A DNA stretch of 15,118 bases from Oscillospiraceae bacterium (GTDB lineage Bacteria > Bacillota > Clostridia > Oscillospirales > Ruminococcaceae). Positions 6,966-14,560 of the stretch are shown here, in pieces; the first letter of the stretch is position 1, and every line of letters begins with the position of its first letter. The stretch is taken from the NCBI GenBank assembly GCA_003453215.1, contig DMMB01000020.1:4022-19139 (forward strand), in the 5' to 3' direction. Both the position numbers and the translations under genes were made by a program. Below the pieces are notes generated by a model. That model saw only the letters and a list, made by a program, of their open reading frames with translations. It ran no database searches and was not told where the DNA came from.

Positions 6966-6994
6966 ATTCTATCATAAATGGGCGGGAAAGTCAA
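6966..6994 (-). promoter_or_regulatory. Promoter of the antiporter/riboswitch transcript
   Basis: Minus strand TTGACT (6994-6989), 17-nt spacer, TAGAAT (6971-6966), with TG one base before the -10 box. The predicted start is near 6959, only a couple of bases before the riboswitch P1 helix, as expected for a dedicated leader of about 155 nt. Confidence 0.82.
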
Positions 6995-7022
6995 TGTAAA
7001 TTTTAGGCTGCACTAATGGAAA

Positions 7023-7049
7023 TGGCCCGAACCTGCAGCGGCCGGGCCA
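7023..7049 (-). terminator. Probable terminator after maf
   Basis: TGGCCCG (7023-7029) and CGGGCCA (7043-7049) form a 7-bp GC stem with a 13-nt loop, beginning 7 nt beyond the maf stop. On the minus strand only a short ATTTCC follows, so termination may be weak. The antiporter promoter begins 28 nt further on. Confidence 0.5.
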
Positions 7050-7056
7050 AAGGAGT

Positions 7057-7659
7057 TTATTTCTGTGCGTTGTTTTCTGAAAGGGCGTCGGTAATCCCCA
7101 TCTGGTGCAGGTGGCGGGCCAGGGCGGCAATGGGCAGACCCATAACGTTAAAGTAATCGCCGGTAAGGCCCTGCACCAGCAGCGCGCCGGCCGCCTGAAT
7201 GCCGTAAGCGCCGGCTTTGTCATAGGGTTCCTGCAGCGAGCAGTACCATTCCACCTCCTGTGGAGAAAGGGGATAGAAGTGCACCTCCGTGGTCTCGTGG
7301 AAAGTGCGGGTTTCTTCCGCGGTGAGAATGGTTACGCCGGTGCATACGGTGTGGCTGCGGCCGGCCAGCCGGGAAATCATGGCGACGGCCTCCCCATGGC
7401 TGTGGGGCTTGCCCAGGATTTCGCCATCGATGTACACGACGGTATCGCTGCCAAGGACGGCAAGGTTTTCCGGGTGAGACTGCTGCGCCCATACCGCGTG
7501 TGCTTTGCGCAGAGAAAGCTCCCGGACGGCTTCGATGGGGCCGGTGCCGGGGGCAATGGTTTCATCGCAGTCGCTGGTTTGCACCGTAAAGCGGGGCGTA
7601 ATGATAGAAAGCAGCTCCCGGCGGCGGGGACTGGAGCTGGCAAGGATAAGTTCTTTCAT
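7057..7659 (-). CDS. maf: Maf family nucleotide pyrophosphatase
   Basis: This 200-residue cytosolic enzyme hydrolyses nucleoside triphosphates (typically dTTP/UTP or modified bases) to monophosphate and pyrophosphate, and is classically linked to septum inhibition. Family motifs: SSSPRRRE at 8-15 (phosphate-binding loop), GSDTVV at 70-75 (with the catalytic Asp72), GKPHS at 83-87, EPYDKAGAYGIQ at 144-155 and GLTGDYFNVMGLP at 164-176. The ATG at 7659 has AAAGGA about 9-10 nt upstream; the extended form starting at 7710 reads into the intergenic hairpin array and is unlikely. It is last in the minus-strand series, 141 nt beyond the nicotinamidase. No promoter is evident in that gap, so it is probably cotranscribed. 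Confidence 0.93.
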   Translation of the reverse strand: MKELILASSSPRRRELLSIITPRFTVQTSDCDETIAPGTGPIEAVRELSLRKAHAVWAQQSHPENLAVLGSDTVVYIDGEILGKPHSHGEAVAMISRLAGRSHTVCTGVTILTAEETRTFHETTEVHFYPLSPQEVEWYCSLQEPYDKAGAYGIQAAGALLVQGLTGDYFNVMGLPIAALARHLHQMGITDALSENNAQK

Positions 7660-7708
7660 AGGCAGGTCCTTTCTCAATTTGGTGCAGGGGGAAGCGGGCG
7701 CCGCAGGC

Positions 7709-7781
7709 AAGCCGCCCTCCGGGCGGCTTCAGCGGTCTGCGACCGCTGGCTCCGGCCTTTGGCCGGAGCGCCTGCGGCGCT
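7709..7781. repeat. Tandem array of four perfect short-loop hairpins
   Basis: Four adjacent inverted repeats, each with a 3-nt loop, fill this stretch. The first has AAGCCGCCC/GGGCGGCTT (7709-7729, loop TCC). The second has CAGCGGTC/GACCGCTG (7730-7748, loop TGC). The third has GCTCCGGCC/GGCCGGAGC (7749-7769, loop TTT). The fourth has AGCGCC/GGCGCT (7767-7781, loop TGC), overlapping the third by 3 nt. The first three abut with no spacer. Sequences differ between units while geometry is conserved. No T-run follows on either strand, so they are not typical terminators. They lie between the nicotinamidase stop and maf start. Confidence 0.9.
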
Positions 7782-7800
7782 TTCGGCTCCCGGCGGGGCT

Positions 7801-8328
7801 TCATTCCTCCGGCGCGTTTTCTACGATGATCTGGCAGGCGCGCATAGCCGCCAGTGCGGTACGGTGGCTCTGTGGGGTGACACCGGCGCAGCAGGCGGCA
7901 TCCACCAGAATGGGAACCTCCGGCAGATAGGCCCGCAGCAGCAGGGCGTTGCTGATGACACAAATATCGGTGCAAAGACCAATGAGGGTGATACTCTCAA
8001 GGGGGGTATCCTCATTCAGGGTGCGCAGGCGCTCGCCCAGCGCGGTGCTGCCAAAGGTGGGTTTATCAATAATTTCATGGGCATAGGGTTGCAGGCAGGG
8101 GGCCAGCTGCCAGCCTTCGCTGCCCTTTATGCAGTGGGGCACCGGCAGCGCTTTGCCTTCGCGGGTGTTCCGGTAGTCCTCGGTGTGGGTATCCCGGGTA
8201 AAGAGCACCAGCCCCTCAAAATCCCGAATTCGCTGTTCGGCCCGGGGCAGCATGGCGGCGGCTTCGGCAGTGCCCAGCGCGCCGTTTATAAAATCATTTT
8301 GGAGATCAATGGCGACTAAAACGTTCAT
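7801..8328 (-). CDS. pncA: Nicotinamidase-type cysteine hydrolase (isochorismatase superfamily)
   Basis: This 175-residue cytosolic enzyme is predicted to deamidate nicotinamide to nicotinate for NAD salvage. The catalytic triad is visible: D8 in AIDLQNDF, K89 in DKPTF and C123 in GLCTDICV. A metal site is suggested by D46 and H48 in RDTH and H65 in HCIKG, the arrangement used by nicotinamidases; related isochorismatase-fold hydrolases are the alternative. AGGAGG lies upstream of the ATG, and the ATG overlaps the stop of the preceding DUF1275 gene as ATGA, implying translational coupling. The hairpin array follows its stop. Confidence 0.88.
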   Translation of the reverse strand: MNVLVAIDLQNDFINGALGTAEAAAMLPRAEQRIRDFEGLVLFTRDTHTEDYRNTREGKALPVPHCIKGSEGWQLAPCLQPYAHEIIDKPTFGSTALGERLRTLNEDTPLESITLIGLCTDICVISNALLLRAYLPEVPILVDAACCAGVTPQSHRTALAAMRACQIIVENAPEE

Positions 8329-9014
8329 ATCGTTTCCTCCTTGGGTTCCATTGGCTTTTGCAGCATCATCAGCAGCGGCAGCACCAGCAGCAGGCAGTCC
8401 CAGCGAATGGCCAAAAGCCCCCAGCGGCCCACAGCCAGGTTGCCGGCCACCGCCCCCAGCGCAAAAAAGAAGATGACGCCGAAATAAAGTGCACCGCGGC
8501 GCAGTTCTTCGCGGTTATGGCCCACGTGGTATTCGTGCAGGGCCTGTACCCCGGCCCGCAGGTTGCCAATGCACATGGTAGTGGCAATGCCATTGCCTTC
8601 TATCTTGCGGAAAGCCTGCACCTGGATGCCGCAGGCCAGCGAGGTAAGGCTATTGGCGATAAGATGCTGACCGGCTGGGAAAAAGCTGACCGCCAGCAGA
8701 ATGAGAATTTCCCCTGTAAGGGCCAGCTGCCGCCAGTGCAGGCGGCTCATATGGCCAAAGCGGGTGCGTACCGCCGCCGCCAGCGCAATGCCCAGGGCAA
8801 AGCTGACCACCGGCAGCAGATAGCGCAGGCTATCCGCCGGACGCCCTTCCGAAATAGCGACCGCAAACAGCAGGATATTACCGGTTTGAGCATTGGCAAA
8901 GACTTTGCCGCGCGCCATGTAGCTGTAGGCATCCATAAAGCCGCCGGCCAGCGCCAGCAGGATGCCGACGGCCAGCGAAGAGGACATTTGCCGGTTCGGA
9001 TTTTTTCTCTGCAT
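8325..9014 (-). CDS. DUF1275 (YoaK-like) integral membrane protein
   Basis: This 229-residue protein of unknown biochemical function has about six or seven hydrophobic segments (near 13-33, 44-56, 64-84, 98-115, 118-135, 176-193, 203-217). Family hallmarks are GGFMDAYSY (24-32), NAQTGNI (41-47), a CGIQVQAFRK segment (128-137) and TTMCIGNLR (145-153). The ATG at 9014 lies 5 nt after the dut stop and has only a weak GGAAAG ribosome site, so translation may depend on coupling to dut. The next ATG, at 8987, has no ribosome site. Its 3' end overlaps the nicotinamidase start by 4 nt. Its role as a transporter is proposed for the family but not established. Confidence 0.9.
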   Translation of the reverse strand: MQRKNPNRQMSSSLAVGILLALAGGFMDAYSYMARGKVFANAQTGNILLFAVAISEGRPADSLRYLLPVVSFALGIALAAAVRTRFGHMSRLHWRQLALTGEILILLAVSFFPAGQHLIANSLTSLACGIQVQAFRKIEGNGIATTMCIGNLRAGVQALHEYHVGHNREELRRGALYFGVIFFFALGAVAGNLAVGRWGLLAIRWDCLLLVLPLLMMLQKPMEPKEETI

Positions 9015-9019
9015 GGTTA

Positions 9020-9454
9020 TCACTGCTTTCCGGTGGAGCCGAAACCGCCGCGGGAAGGATTGCCCAGCGTTTCGCACTCCTCAAATTCGATGGCGGGCTG
9101 ATGCTCCATAATGCGGAACTGGGCGATGCGGTCATTCGCTTCGATGCGGCAGTCGCGGGTGGCATAAACCGGCATCTTCCACTCGTCTTCATCGCCGCAG
9201 TAGCTTTCATCCACCACGCCCATGGAATTGGACATGAGGATACCGTAATTGCGGAAGGTGGAACTGCGGGGCAGCACATGGGCTTCGTACCCCTGGGGCA
9301 GCACCATGGCAATGCCAAAAGGAATATAGCAGGATTCTCCGGCCTTTAGCTCAATGGTTTCGGCAGCGCGCAGGTCAATCCAGTCGCTTTTGCCATCAAT
9401 ATAGCGCAGTTTTTCTATTTTATCGCTGAGGTAACGGATGCGGACTTTGGGCAT
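9020..9454 (-). CDS. dut: dUTP diphosphatase
   Basis: This 144-residue trimeric-type dUTPase converts dUTP to dUMP and pyrophosphate, limiting uracil in DNA and supplying dTMP synthesis. All five motifs are present: WIDLRA (25-30), LPRSST (61-66), GVVDESYCGD (79-88, with catalytic D82 and substrate-stacking Y85), RIAQFRI (109-115) and RGGFGSTG (135-142) at the C-terminus. The length is normal. AGGAGG lies 6 nt before the ATG. It is preceded by a 75-nt gap after the U32 gene and followed 5 nt later by the DUF1275 gene. Confidence 0.94.
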   Translation of the reverse strand: MPKVRIRYLSDKIEKLRYIDGKSDWIDLRAAETIELKAGESCYIPFGIAMVLPQGYEAHVLPRSSTFRNYGILMSNSMGVVDESYCGDEDEWKMPVYATRDCRIEANDRIAQFRIMEHQPAIEFEECETLGNPSRGGFGSTGKQ

Positions 9455-9493
9455 AGGGTCCTCCTAAAAAAATCATTTGAGAATAGTCTATCC

Positions 9494-9518
9494 AAAAATG
9501 GGAAGTGGCGTCTTTCCC
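9494..9518 (-). terminator. Weak terminator-like hairpin between the U32 gene and dut
   Basis: On the minus strand GGGAA (9518-9514) and TTCCC (9504-9500) form a 5-bp stem with a 9-nt loop, followed by ATTTTT (9499-9494). The stem is short, so it may only attenuate transcription between the U32 gene and dut. I could not find a convincing promoter in the same gap. Confidence 0.35.
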
Positions 9519-9529
9519 CTCTGGTATCC

Positions 9530-11590
9530 TTATTTTAATGTACGGTAGTACAGTCCTCGGGTAAAGGCCCCGGCCGGCGCTGCGCCGTTCTGGTACATTT
9601 TCAGGATGGTATCGCATTCCTCCGCCGTTTCTACGGTAAAACGCATGGTAAGGAAATCGCAGAAATCCCACTCCGGCAGCCGGTCGCTGAGATACAGCGG
9701 CCGGGGGTTCAGCAAATGGGTGTACTGGCGGTTCTGGCACTGCAGCGGAAAATCCTCTCCCCGCCGGTCGGTGATGTGATTAAAGCCCTGGCAGTTGCCG
9801 CAGCCGGCCGCCGTTTTACCGGGGCAGTTGCGCAGCAGCATCAGCGGCAGGTGGCCGTAGGCAATGATACCAAAAGGAACGGGACTTTGAATATTGCGGG
9901 CTGCGGTGCGCTCACATTCAAAGGAAAGGGTAAGCTCCCGGCAGCCCAGGGCAGCCGCCTGCTGTGCGGCCGGAGAGTTGATAATATTCAGCCCATAATC
10001 GCCGATGATCCGCAGCCCGGCCTCGCGGGCCATCAGCAGGGAGCCAAGGTTTCCGCACAGCGCCGCCGTCAGACCGTGTTTCTTCAGGCAGCGCAGGGAA
10101 CGCATGGCGGCTTCCTCCTGCTGCGGTGCGCAGAAAGCTGGCAATTCGGCTACCCAGCGCTCCGCGTCGGGCTCCAGCAGCTCCGGGTGTGCGGCCAGCT
10201 CGCTCAGCGGCAAAGAAATTCGTCCGGCCCCCTGCCGGAGAGCGGCGGTCAACTGGGCGGCCGAAGACAGGCGGCAATCCAGGCGGGGCGCTCCCATCGG
10301 GCGCGGCCGCAGCGCAGTTTCTTCCTCGTTTTGCGGTGCTTGGGGCCAGGGGGTGATAACGCTGCGGGCCTCGGTCAGGGCGCTGAGCGCTGCCGCGCGC
10401 AGTCGGTTCAGGGCAGAGAGGGGCAGCATCAGCCCCGGGGCAATGTGGCAGGTCAGGTTCTGCAGATAGAACGGCGTACCGCCGCACTTTTCCAGTGCCC
10501 GGCGGGCCAGTTCTTCATCGGTGGGGCGGGTCAGGGCATTCTGCGGTACTTCACCGGCCACCTCTACCCGGTGGGTGCCATCGGTAGCAGCCAGCGTTAC
10601 CGGCTTTTGGGGGGATATGGTCAGTACCATATTCACCGGCAGGCGGCCCACTTCGTTGCGGGTCAGGGCCGAAAGTTTCCCCAGCACTTCGGCGGCCGCG
10701 GCCGCGTCCTCCCGGGTGCGGGTACCAAACATGGTAAGATCCCGGTGGGCGGTGTAGTAACCATCGGTAAAGCCGCTGCGGCTAAAGACGGAACGCAGCG
10801 TTTCCAGGTCGGGGGTTTCGCCGGCCAAAGATTGGCGGCAGGCGGTGACGGCGGCTGCGACATATTCGGGGCGCTTCAGCCGGCCCTCGATTTTGAAGCT
10901 GGCGACTCCCAGCGCCTCCAGCTCCCGCAGGCGGTCGGTCAGGGTCAGGTCCTTTAGGGAAAGCGCATAGCTTCGGCCATGGCTTTTAAAATCCAGCCGG
11001 CAGGGCTGGGCGCAGCGCCCGCGGTTGCCGCTGCGTTCCCCCAGCACACTGCTGAGGTAGCACTGGCCGGAAACGCTCATGCACAGCGCCCCGTGGACGA
11101 AAATTTCGCACTTCATGCTGGTGCCGGCACAGATGGCGGCAATTTCCTCCTTGCTGAGTTCCCGGGCCAGTACCACCTGGGTAAAGCCCATTTCCTCCAG
11201 CAGGCGCGCGCCGGCCAGGTTGTGGATGGACATCTGGGTGCTGCCCAGCATGGGCAGGGTAGGGTAACGCTGCCGGATGATCCTGGCCAATCCCAGATCC
11301 TGCACCAGTACACCATCGGCTCCGGCTGCCGCCACCGCATCCAGCAAATGGAGCCACTGGGGCAGTTCCCGGTCCGCCACCAGCGTGTTTAGGGTAACAT
11401 AGACCTTTACCCCGCGGGCGTGGCACCAGCCCACCGTCTGCGGCAGCGTGGTTTCATCAAAGTTTTCGGCGCCCGCGCGGGCATTAAAGCTTTGCAGCCC
11501 AAAATAAACGGCATCGGCGCCGCACAGTACGGCGGCGCGCAGCTGCGCTTCGCCCCCGGCCGGCGCCAGAATTTCAGCGTGTTTTTCCAT
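9530..11590 (-). CDS. U32 family peptidase-like protein (RlhA/collagenase-like, with DUF3656-type region)
   Basis: This 686-residue cytosolic protein begins with the U32 catalytic-fold domain (about 6-300). The family signature EIFVHGALC is at 162-170 and C170, C177, C193 and C197 form the conserved cysteine set. A middle region (about 300-400) fits DUF3656, and a second barrel-like part ends with a further cysteine cluster in CPGKTAAGCGNC and a later Cys. U32 proteins of this type include E. coli RlhA, needed for 23S rRNA cytidine hydroxylation, and tRNA-hydroxylation proteins; some are described as collagenases. RNA hydroxylation with an iron-sulfur cluster is therefore as plausible as proteolysis. 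The ATG at 11590 lies 5 nt after the zapA stop, so coupling is likely; the only ribosome-site candidate is AGGA about 12 nt upstream. Confidence 0.9.
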   Translation of the reverse strand: MEKHAEILAPAGGEAQLRAAVLCGADAVYFGLQSFNARAGAENFDETTLPQTVGWCHARGVKVYVTLNTLVADRELPQWLHLLDAVAAAGADGVLVQDLGLARIIRQRYPTLPMLGSTQMSIHNLAGARLLEEMGFTQVVLARELSKEEIAAICAGTSMKCEIFVHGALCMSVSGQCYLSSVLGERSGNRGRCAQPCRLDFKSHGRSYALSLKDLTLTDRLRELEALGVASFKIEGRLKRPEYVAAAVTACRQSLAGETPDLETLRSVFSRSGFTDGYYTAHRDLTMFGTRTREDAAAAAEVLGKLSALTRNEVGRLPVNMVLTISPQKPVTLAATDGTHRVEVAGEVPQNALTRPTDEELARRALEKCGGTPFYLQNLTCHIAPGLMLPLSALNRLRAAALSALTEARSVITPWPQAPQNEEETALRPRPMGAPRLDCRLSSAAQLTAALRQGAGRISLPLSELAAHPELLEPDAERWVAELPAFCAPQQEEAAMRSLRCLKKHGLTAALCGNLGSLLMAREAGLRIIGDYGLNIINSPAAQQAAALGCRELTLSFECERTAARNIQSPVPFGIIAYGHLPLMLLRNCPGKTAAGCGNCQGFNHITDRRGEDFPLQCQNRQYTHLLNPRPLYLSDRLPEWDFCDFLTMRFTVETAEECDTILKMYQNGAAPAGAFTRGLYYRTLK

Positions 11591-11595
11591 TTTTA

Positions 11596-11931
11596 TCAGA
11601 ATTCCTCATCGTTTTCATCGTAGTCGCGGAAGTCCATCTGCCCGCTGCGGCGCAGGTCATCGGCAGGGGTGCGCACAGCGCTGCTTTCCCGCAGGTAGTT
11701 GGTTAACTGCTGGCGCAGGTTATCGGCCGCCTCCTCGCTTTTGGCCAGTTGGTCCATTAGGTTCATGGTCAGCAGCGCAAAGGTATCAAAGGCGGAAATA
11801 TTGGGGCAGCCCTCCCGGATCTCATCGATCTGGCCGTTCAGACGCTCCTGGATCATTTTTACCCAGGCGGGGTCGCGGTCGGTATTGATGTAGTACTGGT
11901 GGTCCATGATGTTGATTTTATAGCGGCTCAT
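11596..11931 (-). CDS. zapA: Cell division protein ZapA
   Basis: This 111-residue cytosolic protein promotes bundling of FtsZ filaments at the division ring. It shows a short beta N-terminal part (MSRYKINIMDHQYYI, 1-15), the helix around residues 44-75 with ALLTMNLMDQLAK and a coiled coil continuing to about 85, then an acidic tail ending in DENDEEF. The ATG at 11931 has GGGAGG 7 nt upstream; longer in-frame extensions run through the promoter and are rejected. It is the first gene of the minus-strand series, directly followed by the U32 gene, a pairing often seen in Firmicutes, and diverges from the phosphorylase gene. Confidence 0.88.
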   Translation of the reverse strand: MSRYKINIMDHQYYINTDRDPAWVKMIQERLNGQIDEIREGCPNISAFDTFALLTMNLMDQLAKSEEAADNLRQQLTNYLRESSAVRTPADDLRRSGQMDFRDYDENDEEF

Positions 11932-11964
11932 CGTATTCCTCCCTGTAAGGCATTTTCTGTCCCC

Positions 11965-11993
11965 ATTATAGCGCAAAATAAGGGCGCTGCAAA
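11965..11993 (-). promoter_or_regulatory. Probable promoter of zapA series
   Basis: Minus strand TATAAT (11970-11965) is perfect; 17 nt upstream is TTTGCA (11993-11988), a 4/6 match to the -35 consensus. The start is predicted near 11958, giving a leader of about 27 nt. The spacer holds a 5-bp inverted repeat AGCGC/GCGCT, which could be coincidental. Confidence 0.6.
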
Positions 11994-12062
11994 GGCCTTT
12001 TTCGGCCAATCCCGCCGGGAAACGGTATTGATGAAAAAATAACGAACTTTTTGGGCGGAGTG

Positions 12063-12090
12063 TTGAAAATCGTGAAAAAAACGGTATAAT
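12063..12090 (+). promoter_or_regulatory. Promoter of glgP
   Basis: TTGAAA (12063-12068), a 16-nt spacer and a perfect TATAAT (12085-12090). The predicted start is near 12097, leaving a leader of about 43 nt. A small perfect inverted repeat GAATT-TAT-AATTC (12103-12115) lies just downstream of the start and could be an operator. Confidence 0.75.
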
Positions 12091-12139
12091 ATCCTTGGGA
12101 TAGAATTTATAATTCCATGTAAAAAAGGAGTGTACGAAC

Positions 12140-14530
12140 ATGACCGCAGAGCAGATCCGTTCGGCAATGGAAAATAAACTGGAATACCTGATGGAGGTAA
12201 AGCCGCAAAGCGCCAGCGATGACCAGCTATACAAGGCCGCCGCCCTGGTGCTGCGCGACCTGATGGTGGAAAAACGCCGCGCGCACCGCGCCAAGATTAC
12301 CGCGGAAAAGAGAAAGCGCATTCACTATCTTTCCATGGAATTCCTGATGGGCAAGAGCCTGAAAAACAGCCTGTATAATCTGGGGTTAGTGGAACCCTTT
12401 ACCGAGGCGCTGACGGCCTTTGGCGCCACGCCGGAGCGCCTTTTTGCCTGCGAACCGGATCCGGGACTTGGCAACGGCGGCCTGGGACGCCTGGCGGCCT
12501 GCTACCTGGATGGCATGGCCACCGACGGTTATTACGGCACCGGCTACTCCATTTTGTACGAATATGGCATCTTTAAGCAGAAGCTGGTGAACGGCGCCCA
12601 GACCGAACTGCCCGATTACTGGCTGCCCGGCGGTGAAGTATGGCTGCGCCCTAATGAAGAGCACGCGGTTGAGGTCAAATTCGGCGGCCGGCTGGAGGAA
12701 CACTGGGACCAGGGCCACCTGATGCAGCAGTACATCGATTACGAGACGGTGCTGGCAGTGCCTTACAATATGTATGTTTCCGGCTACGATACCGAGGCGG
12801 TAAGCGTGCTGCGCCTGTGGAAAGCCAAAAGCCCCGGCATCGATATGGAGTGCTTCAATAACGGCGATTACCTGGGCGCCTTCCGCAAAACCGCCCGCGC
12901 CGAAACCATCAGCAAGATCCTGTACCCCAACGATAACCATCAGGAAGGCAAGCAGCTGCGCCTGCGCCAGCAGTATTTCCTCGTCTGCGCTTCGCTGGCG
13001 GAGATTACCCGCACCCACATGGAGCGCTACGGCACCATGGAAAACTTTGCGGAGCTCAATGCCATCCAGCTGAATGATACCCACCCCACCATGGCCATCC
13101 CGGAACTGATGCGTATTCTGATGGATGACTGCGGCTACAGCTGGGAAAAGAGCTGGGAGATTACCCAGCAGACCTTTGCCTACACCAACCATACCGTCAT
13201 GGCGGAGGCACTGGAAAAGTGGGATATTACCCTGTTCCGGGAACTGCTGCCCCGCATTTATCAGATCGTGCAGGAAATCGACCGCCGCTGGAATATCCGG
13301 ATGCGGGAAGAATTCCGCTGCGACAACGCCGAAGTGGAAAAAATGCAGATCCTGCGCGATGGCAAAATCCATATGGCCAACCTGTGCGTGGTGGGCGGCC
13401 ACTATGTCAATGGCGTTTCCAAACTGCACAGCCAGATCATCAAAGATGATGTCTTCCATGAGTTCTACCGCCTGATGCCGGAGAAGTTCGGCAACGTCAC
13501 CAATGGCATTGCCAGCCGCCGGTGGCTTATGCAGTCCAATCCCCGGCTGGATCGCTTTATCCGCGACCGCATTGGGGAAGAATATCTGCACGATTTTAAC
13601 CTTCTCACCGGCCTGCGCGCCTATCTGGAAGACGAAGAGAGCCTGAAAGAACTGGCGGAAATCAAGCTGCACAATAAGCAGGATTTTGCCCGTTACCTGC
13701 AGACGGAACGCGGCATCACCGTCAATCCCGAATCGCTGTTCTATGTTCAGGTCAAGCGCCTGCATGAGTACAAGCGCCAGCACCTCAATGCCCTGCAGAT
13801 TCTCAAGCACTATCTGGATATCAAGGCAAATCCTGAAGCGGAATTCAAGCCCCGCACCTACCTCTTTGGCGCCAAGGCGGCCCCCGGCTATGACCTGGCC
13901 AAAAAGATTATCCGTTTCATCAATGACCTGGGTGCTATGATCGATGCCGATCCCGATGTACGCGGCCGGCTGAAGATCGTCTATCTGGAGGAATACAATG
14001 TCTCCATGAGCGAGCGCCTGATGCCCGCCAGCGAAGTCAGCGAGCAGATCTCCCTGGCCGGCACTGAAGCTTCCGGCACCGGCAACATGAAGCTGATGCA
14101 GAATGGTGCCATTACGCTGGGCACCATGGATGGCGCCAATGTGGAAATTGCCGAGCAGGTAGGCCCGGAAAATATCCTCATCTTTGGCATGAGCACCCCG
14201 GAAGCGGAGGACCTCAAATCCCGCGGGTATCACCCGGCCGATGCCATTGCCCGCAGCCCGGAACTGCAGCGGCTGCTGGAATTTATGGAGCGGCAGGATA
14301 GCCCCGAAAGCTTCTGGATGCTGGCCGATCATCTGCGCCGGGTGGATCAGTACATGGCGGCCGCCGATTTTGACAGCTATTCCGCTGCCGATGACCGCGC
14401 GGCAGAGATTTACTACAATGATCCGCTGCGCTGGCAGCGCATGAGCCTGGCCAATATCGCCGGGGCCGGCATCTTCTGTGCTGACCGCGCCATCCACGAT
14501 TACGCGCGGGATATCTGGCACTTGGATTAA
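12140..14530 (+). CDS. glgP: Glycogen/maltodextrin phosphorylase
   Basis: This 796-residue cytosolic enzyme releases glucose 1-phosphate from alpha-1,4-glucans using phosphate and pyridoxal 5'-phosphate (GT35). Full length is normal for the family. Signatures are HYLSMEFLMGKSL near residues 56-68, DPGLGNGGLGRL near 107-118, QLNDTHPT near 310-317 and the cofactor site EASGTGNMK, with the PLP-binding lysine at residue 651. AAGGAG lies about 9 nt before the ATG. No other glycogen or maltodextrin gene is in the window, so it is not in a glg cluster here. GlgP and MalP cannot be separated by eye. Confidence 0.95.
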   Translation: MTAEQIRSAMENKLEYLMEVKPQSASDDQLYKAAALVLRDLMVEKRRAHRAKITAEKRKRIHYLSMEFLMGKSLKNSLYNLGLVEPFTEALTAFGATPERLFACEPDPGLGNGGLGRLAACYLDGMATDGYYGTGYSILYEYGIFKQKLVNGAQTELPDYWLPGGEVWLRPNEEHAVEVKFGGRLEEHWDQGHLMQQYIDYETVLAVPYNMYVSGYDTEAVSVLRLWKAKSPGIDMECFNNGDYLGAFRKTARAETISKILYPNDNHQEGKQLRLRQQYFLVCASLAEITRTHMERYGTMENFAELNAIQLNDTHPTMAIPELMRILMDDCGYSWEKSWEITQQTFAYTNHTVMAEALEKWDITLFRELLPRIYQIVQEIDRRWNIRMREEFRCDNAEVEKMQILRDGKIHMANLCVVGGHYVNGVSKLHSQIIKDDVFHEFYRLMPEKFGNVTNGIASRRWLMQSNPRLDRFIRDRIGEEYLHDFNLLTGLRAYLEDEESLKELAEIKLHNKQDFARYLQTERGITVNPESLFYVQVKRLHEYKRQHLNALQILKHYLDIKANPEAEFKPRTYLFGAKAAPGYDLAKKIIRFINDLGAMIDADPDVRGRLKIVYLEEYNVSMSERLMPASEVSEQISLAGTEASGTGNMKLMQNGAITLGTMDGANVEIAEQVGPENILIFGMSTPEAEDLKSRGYHPADAIARSPELQRLLEFMERQDSPESFWMLADHLRRVDQYMAAADFDSYSAADDRAAEIYYNDPLRWQRMSLANIAGAGIFCADRAIHDYARDIWHLD

Positions 14531-14560
14531 GAAAAATTGGAATAGAAGTACAAAAGGGAA

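Noticed and set aside
5870..7006. 378-codon plus-strand open frame over the antiporter and its leader
   Set aside because: Antisense to the antiporter and to the riboswitch; Asn/Gly/Asp-rich shadow composition.
7709..7781. CRISPR array
   Set aside because: The units differ in sequence, have no spacers between them, and no cas gene is present.
7105..8319. 404-codon plus-strand open frame across maf, the hairpin array and nicotinamidase
   Set aside because: It runs antisense through two genes with intact catalytic motifs and through the palindromic array; no domain is recognisable.
9455..9529. Separate promoter for dut
   Set aside because: Candidate -10 boxes (TAGACT, TATTCT on the minus strand) have no acceptable -35 at 16-18 nt.
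9716..10957. 413-codon open frame antisense to the U32 gene
   Set aside because: Low-complexity Gly/Gln/Arg-rich translation, and the U32 frame carries conserved motifs.
12386..14521. 711-codon open frame on the minus strand inside glgP
   Set aside because: It is fully antisense to a clear phosphorylase gene, has no recognisable domain and arises from the GC-biased codon use of the real gene.
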